64,000 nt of DNA from NCBI RefSeq assembly GCF_029267215.1, contig NZ_JARIDH010000035.1:1-64000 (forward strand). Direction: 5' to 3'. The position numbers were made by a program, and so were the translations under genes. Origin of the DNA: Clostridium sp. (GTDB taxonomy: Bacteria; Bacillota; Clostridia; Clostridiales; Clostridiaceae). The notes under the pieces are model-generated. The model was not told where the DNA came from. It made no database searches and was given only the letters and a program-made list of their open reading frames with translations. Shown here piece by piece: positions 45,767 to 55,184 of the stretch (within the stretch, counting starts at the first letter, position 1; each line of letters starts with the position of its first letter).

Positions 45767-46891
45767 CTAAAGAGTATTTCCTGTAATTGTTGTTCCATCT
45801 ATTTCAACTTTTACATTCACTTTTAGATTAGTTATTTCTATAGGTTCTTTAAGTAATATTTCATTTGGATATTTCCTATAAAATAAGTTATTGGCATTAA
45901 CAATATCTAAATCATCTTTTTTAAAACTTTCAAATAACATTTCTAAATGTTGTTTTATAGTATTTTCCTCTTCAGCCTGAAGAAGATTTAATAATTTTTC
46001 ATCAACTATAAGTCTTGACTGCGACTCCCCTATAGAACAATTTATTTTTATATCTTTATATAAAGTTATCTCCTCTCCATTATAGCTTATGGATGTTTTT
46101 GTTTTTGCATTAGATATATCTAAGGTAACAAAAGTATTAGGATCCTGTGGATTCATGGCTTCTAAAGTTCCTTTTTTTAGTTTTCCGATTAAAAGATTAT
46201 AACTTAACCCTTCATCTGCACTTATTCTTCTAACAAGTGCTTCATTCTTAAATAAAGCTCCTCCACTTAATTCTAATCTCTTTTCTTCCATATCATCTCT
46301 TATGCTAAGGGCACCTAAAACCATTAGATTTCCATAATTAGTTCTGCTTTCTAAGTAATCATTGGCATCTATAGCTATTATTCTAGGATTTTTCTTCATT
46401 CTATGAACTAAGTCATCAATGAATACACCTAAATATTCCTCATCAACAGTTACATCATTTAATAATTCCTCTGGAGAGCCAAATAAAACAAACATATACG
46501 GTCTAATCATAAACTCTTGATTTTTATCTATTATATCTATATATTTTTTTATTCCATTTTTAGCTGCTTTTTCAGTAAATATATATCCCTTACATTGTGT
46601 AAAATCAAGCTTACTGCTTGAATACATATTTATTTCTGTTATAGCTTCTAAAACGGTTTTCCCAGTTCCTTTATAAAGTACTCTTCTCCCCTTATCAGAG
46701 CTATCATTTGAACTTCTATAAGGTTTAACGCAATCTAAGTAAATATCAATATTTCCCACATCATTTTCATCAAATACCATGCTTGTTACAAAAGTAACCT
46801 TATTTATATCTTTGTAATTATAACATCCCATAAATAAGGTTCCAGCAATAATTAATACTAATAAACTAATTATAACTTTCTTTAGGTTCAT
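45767..46891 (-). CDS. gerKC: Spore germination receptor subunit C (lipoprotein)
   Basis: 374 residues from ATG 46891. The lipobox LFMGC at about residues 19-23 follows a hydrophobic signal, so it is lipidated in the spore inner membrane. TFVTSMVFDENDVGN, a Ger(x)C-type N-terminal region and the terminal NLKVNVKVEIDGT fit the family. It overlaps the end of gerKA by 26 bases, implying coupled translation. The gene name follows the gerK layout of C. perfringens. Confidence 0.9.
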   Translation of the reverse strand: MNLKKVIISLLVLIIAGTLFMGCYNYKDINKVTFVTSMVFDENDVGNIDIYLDCVKPYRSSNDSSDKGRRVLYKGTGKTVLEAITEINMYSSSKLDFTQCKGYIFTEKAAKNGIKKYIDIIDKNQEFMIRPYMFVLFGSPEELLNDVTVDEEYLGVFIDDLVHRMKKNPRIIAIDANDYLESRTNYGNLMVLGALSIRDDMEEKRLELSGGALFKNEALVRRISADEGLSYNLLIGKLKKGTLEAMNPQDPNTFVTLDISNAKTKTSISYNGEEITLYKDIKINCSIGESQSRLIVDEKLLNLLQAEEENTIKQHLEMLFESFKKDDLDIVNANNLFYRKYPNEILLKEPIEITNLKVNVKVEIDGTTITGNTL

Positions 46892-48287
46892 TTCTACCAT
46901 CCTTGCTAACTATGTTTTTTGATATTTCATCAAGTTTTCCCCTAATTATAATATCTTTGAATTTATATCTATTTAATGTTCCTAATGGGAATAAGTATTG
47001 ATATTTACAACTTCTTAAATGAGCTAAGTGAGATAATAAAACAGCGCCTATTAATACAAAGCCAGGTATTCCAAAAAATGATGAAATTATAACAATTATA
47101 ATACTCCATATAGATACTGCTCCATAAAGTTTAGGGATTAGAAAATAGCAAACTGCACCAAGTGCCACCACAACAATGGTTATTCTTGAAGCTATTCCAG
47201 CCCCCACTGCTGCATCACCTAAAATTAATCCAGCAACTAAACTCATGGAAGTTCCTATTGGTTGAGGAAGCCTTAAACCTGCCTCCTTTATAATTTGGAA
47301 TAAAAGCATCATTATTATTACCTCTGCTACAATTGGAAATGGCACCCCAGCCCTTGCAACAGCTAACCTAAAAACAAACATACTAGGCAATACTGAAAAA
47401 TGATGAGTAACCAAGGCAACATACATTCCTGGTAAAAACATTGCAATAAAAAAAGCAATCCACCTTAAAATTCTAGTAAAGCTAGTAAAATACCTATTTA
47501 AATAATAATCATCAGGCGTTTGAAAATTCTCTATAAAAAAGAAGGGAACTGTGATAACAAAAGGTGTTCCATCAACTATTATTGCCACTCTTCCTTCTAA
47601 TAATTTTGCTGCAACTTCATCTGCCTTCTCTGTATATCCTACAGTATCAAATAATGTTTTATCTTCTCTTAATTTAGCCTCTATATAATTAGTGTCTAAA
47701 ATAAACTTATAATCTAAATTTTTTATTTTTTCTCTAATCTCATCTACTAAATCTTTAGGTGCTTTATTTTTTATGTATGATATGCAAACAACTGTCTGAG
47801 TTTCTTCTCCTACATACAAAGGTTCAAACTTCAAATTATAATTTTTTATTCTTCTTCTAAGCAAGGTAACATTATCAACAAAAGCTTCATTAAACCCCTC
47901 TCTAGGCCCTTTTAAAACTGCTTCTGTTACAGGAATTCCAACACCTCTTCTCGTATATCCTTTTGTTTCACAATAAATTACCTTCTCATGATTTTTAAAG
48001 ATTATTATTACATCTCCAGATAAAACATGTAATAATGTGTCATTATTATCTTTAGACCAATTTGTTATGTTTATGTCTATAACCTTAGTCATAATATCAT
48101 ACTCATCCTTAACCCCATCTTTTACTAAAGTTAATGGCTTTACTATGTATTCACTTATAAATTGGGTAGAACATAAAACATCCATAAAAACTATGGTAGC
48201 TGGTCCTAATGCTGTTTCCACCTCCCTATACTTAACATCAAAACTGTCTTTTAATTTTTCTTTTAAGAATTCTAATTGCTTTTGCAT
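46866..48287 (-). CDS. gerKA: Spore germination receptor subunit A
   Basis: 473 residues from ATG 48287 with GGGTGAT seven bases upstream. N-terminal soluble part (VIIIFKNHEKVIYCETKGYTRR, ETQTVVCISYIKNKAP), then a membrane domain of about five spans with PFFFIENFQTPDDYYLNRYF and RLPQPIGTSMSLVAGLILGDAAV, all classical GerA features. With gerKC and the divergent gerKB it forms a nutrient germinant receptor. Confidence 0.94.
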   Translation of the reverse strand: MQKQLEFLKEKLKDSFDVKYREVETALGPATIVFMDVLCSTQFISEYIVKPLTLVKDGVKDEYDIMTKVIDINITNWSKDNNDTLLHVLSGDVIIIFKNHEKVIYCETKGYTRRGVGIPVTEAVLKGPREGFNEAFVDNVTLLRRRIKNYNLKFEPLYVGEETQTVVCISYIKNKAPKDLVDEIREKIKNLDYKFILDTNYIEAKLREDKTLFDTVGYTEKADEVAAKLLEGRVAIIVDGTPFVITVPFFFIENFQTPDDYYLNRYFTSFTRILRWIAFFIAMFLPGMYVALVTHHFSVLPSMFVFRLAVARAGVPFPIVAEVIIMMLLFQIIKEAGLRLPQPIGTSMSLVAGLILGDAAVGAGIASRITIVVVALGAVCYFLIPKLYGAVSIWSIIIVIISSFFGIPGFVLIGAVLLSHLAHLRSCKYQYLFPLGTLNRYKFKDIIIRGKLDEISKNIVSKDGRNEPKESYN

Positions 48288-48390
48288 TTTATTTATCACC
48301 CAAAAATATTATCCGCTATTGTTATGTTTAATATTCATTATTTTGAGAATACTAAACTTTGAAAATTATAAAAGAAATGAGGTGATTTAT

Positions 48391-49473
48391 TTGGGAAAAC
48401 TGACAGCAAGACATTTTATATTTTTTATAATTGCTGCAATAAGTACATCTTTAGTGAATTATACATCCCTATTCATAAAGCTTGGGGGGAGGGATTCTTG
48501 GATTTTCACCATATTATCAGGAGTTATTTTCTTTTTTATAAGCTCCTATATATTTAGTGTAATATCAAAAATAAATTATTATGATTTTAAAGAAACTTGT
48601 TACATAGTTTTAGGTAAAGCATTAGGAAACTTTTATATTTTAATATTCTCATTAACCTTAATTTTAGTATGTATAGAGTCTGCTTCTTTATCTTCTTCAT
48701 CAATTAACGTGAATATTTTTTCAGAAACACCAATTTGGTATTGTTTATTATTTTTCATGATTACAGTATTTTTAATTGGTAAAAACAGATTCAATAGCCT
48801 TCTTATAATATGTATTGTTTCTATGAGTGTTGTTGTTTTAGTAAATATATTGCTATTACTATTAAATATTCAGTATATTGACTATACATTGTTAACACCA
48901 ATATTTAAGGATAGAAGAATTTCAGAATATGTTCTTTGTGCATTAATTCAATTAGGTTCTTTATCAACCTTAGCAATTGTACTTCCTATAATTCCGAGGA
49001 TAGATGATAAAAAAAATCTAAAGAAAATTTCAATAAACTCAATTTTATTAACATCTATTTGTATTGCAATATTTGTTATTATACTTATTTCTACTCTAGG
49101 TTCATTAAGAAGTGAGAATATTTTCTATCCTCAGTTTATTCAAGCTCAAAGAATATACTTTGGAGGATTTGTTGAAAATGGTGATATTTTTGTTATGATA
49201 TCTTCTTTACTTTCATGGGTTGTTAAATATATAATTACAACATTTTCACTATACACAATTTGGAAAGATAGAATAGGTCATAAAAGTAATTTTATAGCCT
49301 TAATTTCAATTATTGTTTATGCTTTCTCTTATTTAGCTGCTAAGAATGTTTATACTCTTTTTATACTACTTAAATACTATCAATACATACTGTTAGTAGT
49401 ATTTTTAATTTGTCCTTTAATCATTTATATAATTGCTAGTTTAAAAATTAACAAATTTAAATATTTGAAATAA
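48391..49473 (+). CDS. gerKB: Spore germination receptor subunit B (permease-like)
   Basis: 360 residues. The true start is the TTG at 48391 with GAGGTGA seven bases upstream (GKLTARHFIFFII); the ORF is open far upstream but that part overlaps gerKA. About ten hydrophobic segments in the GerAB/APC-transporter pattern. Its divergent, separate transcription matches the known C. perfringens gerK arrangement. Confidence 0.92.
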   Translation: MGKLTARHFIFFIIAAISTSLVNYTSLFIKLGGRDSWIFTILSGVIFFFISSYIFSVISKINYYDFKETCYIVLGKALGNFYILIFSLTLILVCIESASLSSSSINVNIFSETPIWYCLLFFMITVFLIGKNRFNSLLIICIVSMSVVVLVNILLLLLNIQYIDYTLLTPIFKDRRISEYVLCALIQLGSLSTLAIVLPIIPRIDDKKNLKKISINSILLTSICIAIFVIILISTLGSLRSENIFYPQFIQAQRIYFGGFVENGDIFVMISSLLSWVVKYIITTFSLYTIWKDRIGHKSNFIALISIIVYAFSYLAAKNVYTLFILLKYYQYILLVVFLICPLIIYIIASLKINKFKYLK

Positions 49474-49550
49474 AAAAGTATTGTATTCTTTTTTCTATAT
49501 GATATAATCTACTTATAAAATAAAATTTAGTAGATATTTAATTATTTCTG

Positions 49551-49609
49551 TCCTGTAAAATTCGATTTTATAGTATGGTTAATAAAAGGGTCTAGTAAAT
49601 TTTACAGGA
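49551..49609 (+). promoter_or_regulatory. Hairpin covering the Shine-Dalgarno of the zinc-ribbon gene
   Basis: TCCTGTAAAATT (49551-49562) is an exact inverted repeat of AATTTTACAGGA (49598-49609), which contains most of the AGGAGG ribosome binding site (49606-49611). Folding would hide the site; melting or binding of a factor could open it. The loop is 35 bases long. Confidence 0.55.
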
Positions 49610-49619
49610 GGTAAAAGAA

Positions 49620-49775
49620 ATGGAAGATAAGAATTTAGTATGTAAAGACTGTGGAAAAGATTTCGTATTCACTGTAGGAGAGCAAGAGTTCTTCAAAGAA
49701 AAAGGATTCGAAAACGATCCAGTTAGATGCCCAGCTTGCAGAAAAGCAAGAAAAGCTCAAAAAATGAATAGATAA
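49620..49775 (+). CDS. Small zinc-ribbon protein
   Basis: 51 residues: CKDCGKDF and CPACRKARK supply four zinc-binding cysteines (residues 8, 11, 37, 40), the pattern of the 'probable zinc-ribbon' (zf-trcl) family. The C-terminus is very basic, suggesting nucleic-acid or ribosome contact. AGGAGG at normal spacing; a terminator follows. The 318 bases to glnS hold only this terminator and the glnS promoter. Confidence 0.88.
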   Translation: MEDKNLVCKDCGKDFVFTVGEQEFFKEKGFENDPVRCPACRKARKAQKMNR

Positions 49776-49805
49776 TTGATAATTAACGAAAGTTTATTCA
49801 TAAAT

Positions 49806-49836
49806 TAAAAGTTCTGCATTTTGCAGAACTTTTTTC
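49806..49836 (+). terminator. Terminator of the zinc-ribbon gene
   Basis: AAAAGTTCTGCA pairs with TGCAGAACTTTT, followed by T run. Confidence 0.9.
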
Positions 49837-49991
49837 GTTGTTCTTTCATAAAACCATTCTAATTTGGAAATATTATATAAAGCAATTTCCAAATTACTCT
49901 ACCGAAATTTCTATCAAATTTTCCATATGAAGTATATTATTGCTTTATTTTAACAATATTTAAGTTTTAAATTTAATTATAAATATATTTA

Positions 49992-50021
49992 TTGAAAAGT
50001 ACATACTCAAATTTGTAATAT
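49992..50021 (+). promoter_or_regulatory. Likely sigma-A promoter of glnS
   Basis: TTGAAA at 49992 and TAATAT at 50016 with 18 bases between, about 70 bases before the glnS start. Confidence 0.55.
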
Positions 50022-50093
50022 ATTATAGATAGATTTAGCTTTTTATGGTATATTTATGAGTATATAAAAATGCGAGAAAAGGGATGATAAACA

Positions 50094-51752
50094 ATGTCAA
50101 ACGCTGAAAACTCATCAAATTTTATAAGAAACATAATAATAGATGATTTAAATAGCAAAAAACATGATACTATAATAACTCGTTTTCCACCAGAACCTAA
50201 TGGATACTTACATATAGGTCATGCAAAATCAATAGTTTTAAACTTTGAATTAGGAAAAGAGTTCAATGGAAGAACTAACTTAAGATTCGATGATACTAAT
50301 CCAACTAAAGAGGATACAGAATATGTTGAATCAATTAAAGAAGATGTTAATTGGTTAGGATATAACTGGAGCGAGCTACATTTTGCATCAAACTACTTTG
50401 ATGAAATGTATAAAAGGGCTATTCTTTTAATAAAAAAAGGGAAAGCTTATGTTTGCGATTTAACAGCTGAAGAAATTAAAGAATATAGAGGAACACTTAC
50501 TGAGCCTGGTAAAGAAAGTCCTTATAGAAATAGATCAATTGAAGAAAACTTAGATTTATTTGAAAGAATGAGAAAAGGTGAATTTGAAGATGGAACTAAG
50601 GTTTTAAGAGCCAAGATAGATATGAGCTCTCCAAACATTAATTTCAGAGATCCTATAATCTATAGAATAGCACATGCTAGCCACCATAACACAGGGGATA
50701 AGTGGTGCATCTACCCTATGTATGACTTTGCTCATCCACTAGAAGATGCTATAGAAGGAATAACTCATTCAATATGTACTTTAGAATTTGCAGATCACAG
50801 ACCTCTTTACGATTGGTTCGTTAAAGAATGTGAAATGGAAAGTGTTCCAAGACAAATAGAATTTGCAAGACTTAATATCACTAATACTGTTATGAGTAAA
50901 AGAAAACTTAAGCAATTAGTTGATGAAGGTATAGTTGATGGATGGGATGATCCTAGAATGCCTACAGTTGCTGGTCTTAGAAGAAGAGGATACACTCCTA
51001 AGTCAATAAGAAATTTCTGTAAAGCTATAGGTGTTGCTAAGGCTGATTCAACTGTTGATTCTCAAATGCTTGAGCACTTCATAAGAGAAGATTTACAAGA
51101 AACTGCCCCAAGAGCCATGGCAGTTATAAATCCACTTAAATTAGTTATAACTAACTATCCTGAGGGAGAATCAGAAATACTTGAAATAGAAAATAATCCT
51201 AAGGATGAATCAGCAGGTAAAAGAGCTGTTACATTCTCAAGAGAACTTTATATAGAGAGGGAAGACTTCATGGAAAATCCTCCAAAGAAATACTTTAGAT
51301 TATTCCCAGGAAACGAAGTAAGATTAAAAGGTGCTTACTTTGTAAAATGTAACGAAGTTATCAAAGATGAAAATGGTGAAGTTAAAGAAATCCACTGTAC
51401 TTACGATGTAGAGACTAAGAGTGGATCTGGATTTACAGGAAGAAAAGTTAAAGGAACAATCCACTGGGTTGATGCTAACAATTGTATTCCTGCTGAATTT
51501 AGATTATATGAACCACTAATCTTAGATGACTGTGAAGAAAATGAAGGAAAACACTTCCTTGAGCAAATAAATCCAAACTCATTAACTATATGCAATGGAT
51601 TTATTGAGCCAAATGCTAAAGATGCTAAAATCCAAGATAAATATCAATTATTTAGACATGGATACTTTAATGTTGATCCTAAGTTTACTAGTGATGATAA
51701 CTTAGTATTCAACAGAATAGTTTCATTAAAAAGTTCATTCAAAGTTAAATAA
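50094..51752 (+). CDS. glnS: Glutaminyl-tRNA synthetase
   Basis: 552 residues. [17 protein letters not shown] near residues 30-46 carries HIGH; VMSKRKL near 265 is the KMSKS variant; DDTNPTKED and the GlnRS-type AMPR-region [16 protein letters not shown] distinguish it from GluRS. Many Gram-positive bacteria lack GlnRS and make Gln-tRNA by amidation, so its presence is notable. AAAGGGATG lies upstream of the ATG. No T-box. Confidence 0.96.
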   Translation: MSNAENSSNFIRNIIIDDLNSKKHDTIITRFPPEPNGYLHIGHAKSIVLNFELGKEFNGRTNLRFDDTNPTKEDTEYVESIKEDVNWLGYNWSELHFASNYFDEMYKRAILLIKKGKAYVCDLTAEEIKEYRGTLTEPGKESPYRNRSIEENLDLFERMRKGEFEDGTKVLRAKIDMSSPNINFRDPIIYRIAHASHHNTGDKWCIYPMYDFAHPLEDAIEGITHSICTLEFADHRPLYDWFVKECEMESVPRQIEFARLNITNTVMSKRKLKQLVDEGIVDGWDDPRMPTVAGLRRRGYTPKSIRNFCKAIGVAKADSTVDSQMLEHFIREDLQETAPRAMAVINPLKLVITNYPEGESEILEIENNPKDESAGKRAVTFSRELYIEREDFMENPPKKYFRLFPGNEVRLKGAYFVKCNEVIKDENGEVKEIHCTYDVETKSGSGFTGRKVKGTIHWVDANNCIPAEFRLYEPLILDDCEENEGKHFLEQINPNSLTICNGFIEPNAKDAKIQDKYQLFRHGYFNVDPKFTSDDNLVFNRIVSLKSSFKVK

Positions 51753-51756
51753 TATA

Positions 51757-51786
51757 AAAAGACCAGGTAACCTGGTCTTTTTTTGT
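51757..51786 (+). terminator. Terminator of glnS
   Basis: AAAAAGACCAGG / CCTGGTCTTTTT with a 3-base loop and further T. Confidence 0.93.
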
Positions 51787-51878
51787 TTAATCTAAAAACT
51801 TTAGCTACATTCTAAATTACCCTACTCATAAAATTCATATAAATTTCAATAAAACTTAAAACTTAATATAATTTTATT

Positions 51879-51964
51879 GAAAATAATTATCATTAACTAT
51901 TGACACATTTGATTAATTATTATATTATAATATCAACAAGTAATTGAAATTGATTTTCATTTAT
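51879..51964 (+). promoter_or_regulatory. Promoter with two Fur-box-like sites upstream of flavodoxin
   Basis: A 19-base site at 51879-51897 matches the Fur box GATAATGATAATCATTATC at about 16 positions on the minus strand; a weaker one at 51946-51964 matches about 12. Between them TTGACA (51900) and TATTAT (51923) form a promoter with 17-base spacing. Repression under iron sufficiency is the expected outcome. Confidence 0.7.
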
Positions 51965-52001
51965 GATTAAAAATAGATTTAAATATTATGAGGTGATATA
52001 T

Positions 52002-52418
52002 ATGAAAAAATTAAACATTATTTTTTGGTCAGGAACAGGTAACACAGAATCTATGGCTGAATTAATATCAGAAGGTGCAAAAGAAAAAGGCTTAGAAGTT
52101 AAATTAATTAACGTTTCAGATGCAAGTACTAATGATATTGATGAATGCGATATATTAGCATTAGGTTCACCAGCTATGGGCTGTGAAACAATAGAAGAAG
52201 GAGAAATGGATCCATTTGTTGAAGAAATTTCAGGATTAGTTTCAGGAAAACCTACTCTATTATTTGGTTCATATGACTGGGGAACTGGTGAATGGATGGA
52301 TAACTGGAAAGATAGAATGGAAGGCTACGGTGCAAATGTAGTTGATACATTAATAGTTAACAACGCTCCTGAAGGAGAAGATATAGAAAAATGTAAAGAA
52401 GCAGGAAAAGCTCTTTAA
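52002..52418 (+). CDS. Flavodoxin
   Basis: 138 residues from the ATG at 52002 (GAGGTGA upstream); the ORF is open further upstream without a ribosome binding site. FWSGTGNTESMA near residues 7-18 is the FMN phosphate loop; LGSPAMGCE and FGSYDWGTGEW are the 50s and 90s FMN loops. It replaces ferredoxin in electron transfer, especially when iron is scarce, consistent with the Fur-like sites upstream. Confidence 0.95.
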   Translation: MKKLNIIFWSGTGNTESMAELISEGAKEKGLEVKLINVSDASTNDIDECDILALGSPAMGCETIEEGEMDPFVEEISGLVSGKPTLLFGSYDWGTGEWMDNWKDRMEGYGANVVDTLIVNNAPEGEDIEKCKEAGKAL

Positions 52419-52473
52419 TTTTAAATTTACTTATAAAAAAATATTGATTTGAAAGAAAGGTGGAAGCAAGTAA

Positions 52474-53097
52474 ATGAATAATAATTTCCTTAATCTCTTA
52501 GAAACTCTTAACAACGAAAAATACATGAGAACTTTTATATCATATTTAATTTCTCCAGTAATAACAGGGATTAAGCCTTCTTCTACCCTTACTCTTTCAA
52601 AGCAAGGTCAAAATTTATTTAGCCTTTGGAATATGTACGGTGATACTTTTCTAAAAGATTTAGACCTAAAACATATTATTCTTAGAGAAACAAGTACTTC
52701 TAAGGTTATCCTTATATATAATGAGGTTAATCTAATGAATGCAATCTATAAAAGAAATTCAATAGAATTTCTTGAAAAACTAGGCTATAGTTTAGAAATG
52801 AATCTAGATGAAATATTAAGTCATCTAGTAAATAGATACTCTGATTTTCATTGTCCACATGAACTTGGAATTTTCTTAGGAATTCCAGTTAGTGATGTTA
52901 AATGTTTTATGGAATGCACTGAAAGTAAATGTTTGCTTTGCGGATATTGGAAAGTTTATGAGGAAGAAAAAAAAGCTAAAAAGATTTTTGAACTTTATGA
53001 TAGTTCAAAAGAAATTGTAATGAATCATTTGCTTATAGGCAAGGATTTAAAAGAAGTATATAACTTAACAAATAATGTATATAAATTTAATATTTAA
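52474..53097 (+). CDS. DUF3793 family protein
   Basis: 207 residues. NEVNLMNAIYKRNSIEFLEKLGY and FHCPHELGIFLGIPVSDVKCF, with several Cys (CTESKCLLCGYW), fit DUF3793, a family of unknown function often near flavodoxin or iron genes. It follows flavodoxin by 55 bases with GGTGG as ribosome binding site, so both are probably iron-regulated together. Confidence 0.85.
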   Translation: MNNNFLNLLETLNNEKYMRTFISYLISPVITGIKPSSTLTLSKQGQNLFSLWNMYGDTFLKDLDLKHIILRETSTSKVILIYNEVNLMNAIYKRNSIEFLEKLGYSLEMNLDEILSHLVNRYSDFHCPHELGIFLGIPVSDVKCFMECTESKCLLCGYWKVYEEEKKAKKIFELYDSSKEIVMNHLLIGKDLKEVYNLTNNVYKFNI

Positions 53098-53115
53098 AAT
53101 TAAACTCTCATTGCC

Positions 53116-53156
53116 AATAACCACTTAGATTTTGCCATTTCTAAGTGGTTATTTAT
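53116..53156 (+). terminator. Terminator of the flavodoxin-DUF3793 operon
   Basis: AATAACCACTTAG (53117-53129) pairs with CTAAGTGGTTATT (53141-53153), followed by TATTT. Confidence 0.8.
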
Positions 53157-53201
53157 TTAGTATATTTTAAAATAAATCTCTCTTTTAAAATAAATAAATT
53201 T

Positions 53202-53431
53202 CTCTTTTAAACTAATATTGATTTTATATATACCTTTTTGGGGATCATCTTTATAAATAGTTTAGAGTTTCATTGAATATGGAAAAATAATAGCCTTAAG
53301 AAGCTAAGTTGTTTGACCAAAAGGAGTTTCTTCACTATAGCTACTATTCTGGAATATTCAATAGAAACTCTCTGCGTAATTAAGTAGTTCTGAAGGAATA
53401 GCTAAAATCAACACTCTCTTAAGACAGATCC
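53202..53431. repeat. Dispersed inverted repeat, composite copy C
   Basis: The right end GCTAAAATCAACACTCTCTT continuing AAGACAGATCC, read in reverse, matches the family left end CTGTTTTAAGAGAGTGTTGA and its next segment AGCTAT...ACTACTTAA. The left end CTCTTTTAAACTAATATTGA is a weaker partner. An inner hairpin with AGAGTTTC/GAAACTCT ends (53264-53371) is nested inside. No ORF in this 395-base gap. Confidence 0.6.
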
Positions 53432-53492
53432 TAAAATAAAAAAGCCTTAAATCTTTTTTTTATTTAAAGAATTTAAAAACTTTTGTTATTTA

Positions 53493-54185
53493 TTAATTGC
53501 TTGTGAATTTATATCCTACTCCTCTTATTGTTTGAATATATTGAGGATTTTTATCATCACTTTCAACTTTCTTGCGTAAATGTCTTATATGAACATCCAC
53601 AGTCCTTGTTTCACCTATGTATTCGTAGCCCCATATTTTATCCAAAAGAAGTTCTCTTGTTAAAATATTTCCTTTATTTTGTATAAGAAGTTTTAATAAT
53701 TCAAATTCTTTTAATGTAAGTTCTATATTCTTTGAATTCTTAGTTACTTCCCTTGTTTTAAAGTTTACTGTTACATCACCAAACTTTATTATATTTTCTT
53801 CTTTTTTTACATTACTTCTTCTTAATAGAGCTTTTATTCTAGCCATAAGCTCCCTTATTGAAAAAGGTTTTGTTATATAATCATCGGCCCCTAATTCTAA
53901 GCCTAAAACTTTATCAAACTCTTCTCCCTTTGCTGTAATAATCATCACTGGTATATCTTCAGTTTCTTCATTTTTTCTTATTTCTTTACAAACTTCTAAT
54001 CCATCAATTTCTGGTATCATTAAATCTAGAAGTATTAAATCAAATTTATTTTCATTTATTTTTTCTAAAGCTTCTCTTCCATTTACAGCAACTTCTGTTT
54101 CGTACCCATCTTTCTTTAGGTTAAATTTTATAAGTTCTCTAATATGTTCTTCATCATCAACTATTAGAACCTTTTTATTTGACAT
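53493..54185 (-). CDS. OmpR/PhoB-type response regulator
   Basis: 230 residues. Receiver domain: acidic pair DDEEH near residue 10, phospho-acceptor in DLILLDLMIPEIDG near 54, Lys in VMIITAKGEEF near 100-110. C-terminal winged helix with LTLKEFELLKLLIQNKG and RTVDVHIRHLRKKVE. Position after phoU suggests phosphate control (PhoB/PhoP role). No partner histidine kinase is next to it. AGGAGGGAC precedes the ATG. Confidence 0.93.
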   Translation of the reverse strand: MSNKKVLIVDDEEHIRELIKFNLKKDGYETEVAVNGREALEKINENKFDLILLDLMIPEIDGLEVCKEIRKNEETEDIPVMIITAKGEEFDKVLGLELGADDYITKPFSIRELMARIKALLRRSNVKKEENIIKFGDVTVNFKTREVTKNSKNIELTLKEFELLKLLIQNKGNILTRELLLDKIWGYEYIGETRTVDVHIRHLRKKVESDDKNPQYIQTIRGVGYKFTSN

Positions 54186-54248
54186 AATTTGTCCCTCCTT
54201 TTACCTAAAAACACTCACCTATTCTATAGCTTATCACAATATTTAAAA

Positions 54249-54282
54249 CAAAAAAAGATATACCTTTGATTGATATATCTTT
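54249..54282 (-). terminator. Terminator between phoU and the response regulator
   Basis: AAAAGATATA pairs with TATATCTTTT and is followed by TTTTTTT on the minus strand, so the regulator may be largely transcribed separately. Confidence 0.75.
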
Positions 54283-54385
54283 TCTGCTTTAATTTATAAC
54301 TTTTATAAAGATTAATTTTAAAATAAAACTTATTTAAATTACTGTTGTGATTTATTTAAAGTATTATTCCATAAGACATAAACAA

Positions 54386-55039
54386 TTAACCTAATTCAGT
54401 CATATCTCCTTTTATGGCATAAACTATATTCTCACATACATTTGTGATATGATCACCTATTCGCTCTAAATATCTTGCAACAAATATTAATTTAACACCT
54501 TGATTTATATTATTTGGATCCTTATGCATTGCACCTAGTATATTAACATATATATCATTGTATAAATCATCAACTATATCATCTTCTAAGGCTGCATCAT
54601 AAGCAAGCTTAGTTTCGCTACTATCTAAGGAATTTTTAGCTGATTTTATCATACTTAGACATACTGATTTCATCTTTGGAATTCCAGTCATTCCTGTTAT
54701 ATGCTCATCATCATCTATTTTTATGGTTTCCATAGCTATATTAACGGAATAATCCCCTATTCTCTCTAGCTCAGTTGCTATTGTTGATAATGCATATATA
54801 TATCTTAAATCCTTTGCCATAGGCTGTTTAAGAGCTGTAAGTTCTATTGTCTTATCTATTATTTTATGTCTTAATCTATCTATTTCATCATCCATCTTAA
54901 TTACTTCTCTTGCTAATTTAACATCCTTATTAATTACAGAATCTACAGACTTACAAATAGCAATCTCACATAATTCTATCATGTTTTTAGTTTCAACTTT
55001 TAAATCTTTAATGCTTTTTCTTAAATCATCCATGCTCAT
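54386..55039 (-). CDS. phoU: Phosphate uptake regulator PhoU
   Basis: 217 residues, all-helical, two PhoU repeats: VIKMDDEIDRLRHKI followed by ALKQPMAKDLRYI, and later VDDLYNDIYVN with KLIFVARYLERIGDHITNVCENIVY. The conserved RIGD motifs occur twice, near residues 92 and 193. It restrains the Pst transporter and Pho signalling. AAGGGTGA precedes the ATG. Confidence 0.95.
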   Translation of the reverse strand: MSMDDLRKSIKDLKVETKNMIELCEIAICKSVDSVINKDVKLAREVIKMDDEIDRLRHKIIDKTIELTALKQPMAKDLRYIYALSTIATELERIGDYSVNIAMETIKIDDDEHITGMTGIPKMKSVCLSMIKSAKNSLDSSETKLAYDAALEDDIVDDLYNDIYVNILGAMHKDPNNINQGVKLIFVARYLERIGDHITNVCENIVYAIKGDMTELG

Positions 55040-55184
55040 ATTTTCACCCTTTACTAATTTTATTTTTTATTTGGTTATATCTTTAGCCTAATATGATTTT
55101 AACTATTTATTAAAACTCAATACTCTATAAAAGCATAGCCCCTCTTTATTCTACTTAAATATCTAAAATAATGACTTTTAATTT

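Noticed and set aside
48037..48390. N-terminal 118-residue extension of gerKB
   Set aside because: It overlaps gerKA on the opposite strand and has no ribosome binding site; GAGGTGA precedes the TTG at 48391, giving the usual GerAB length.
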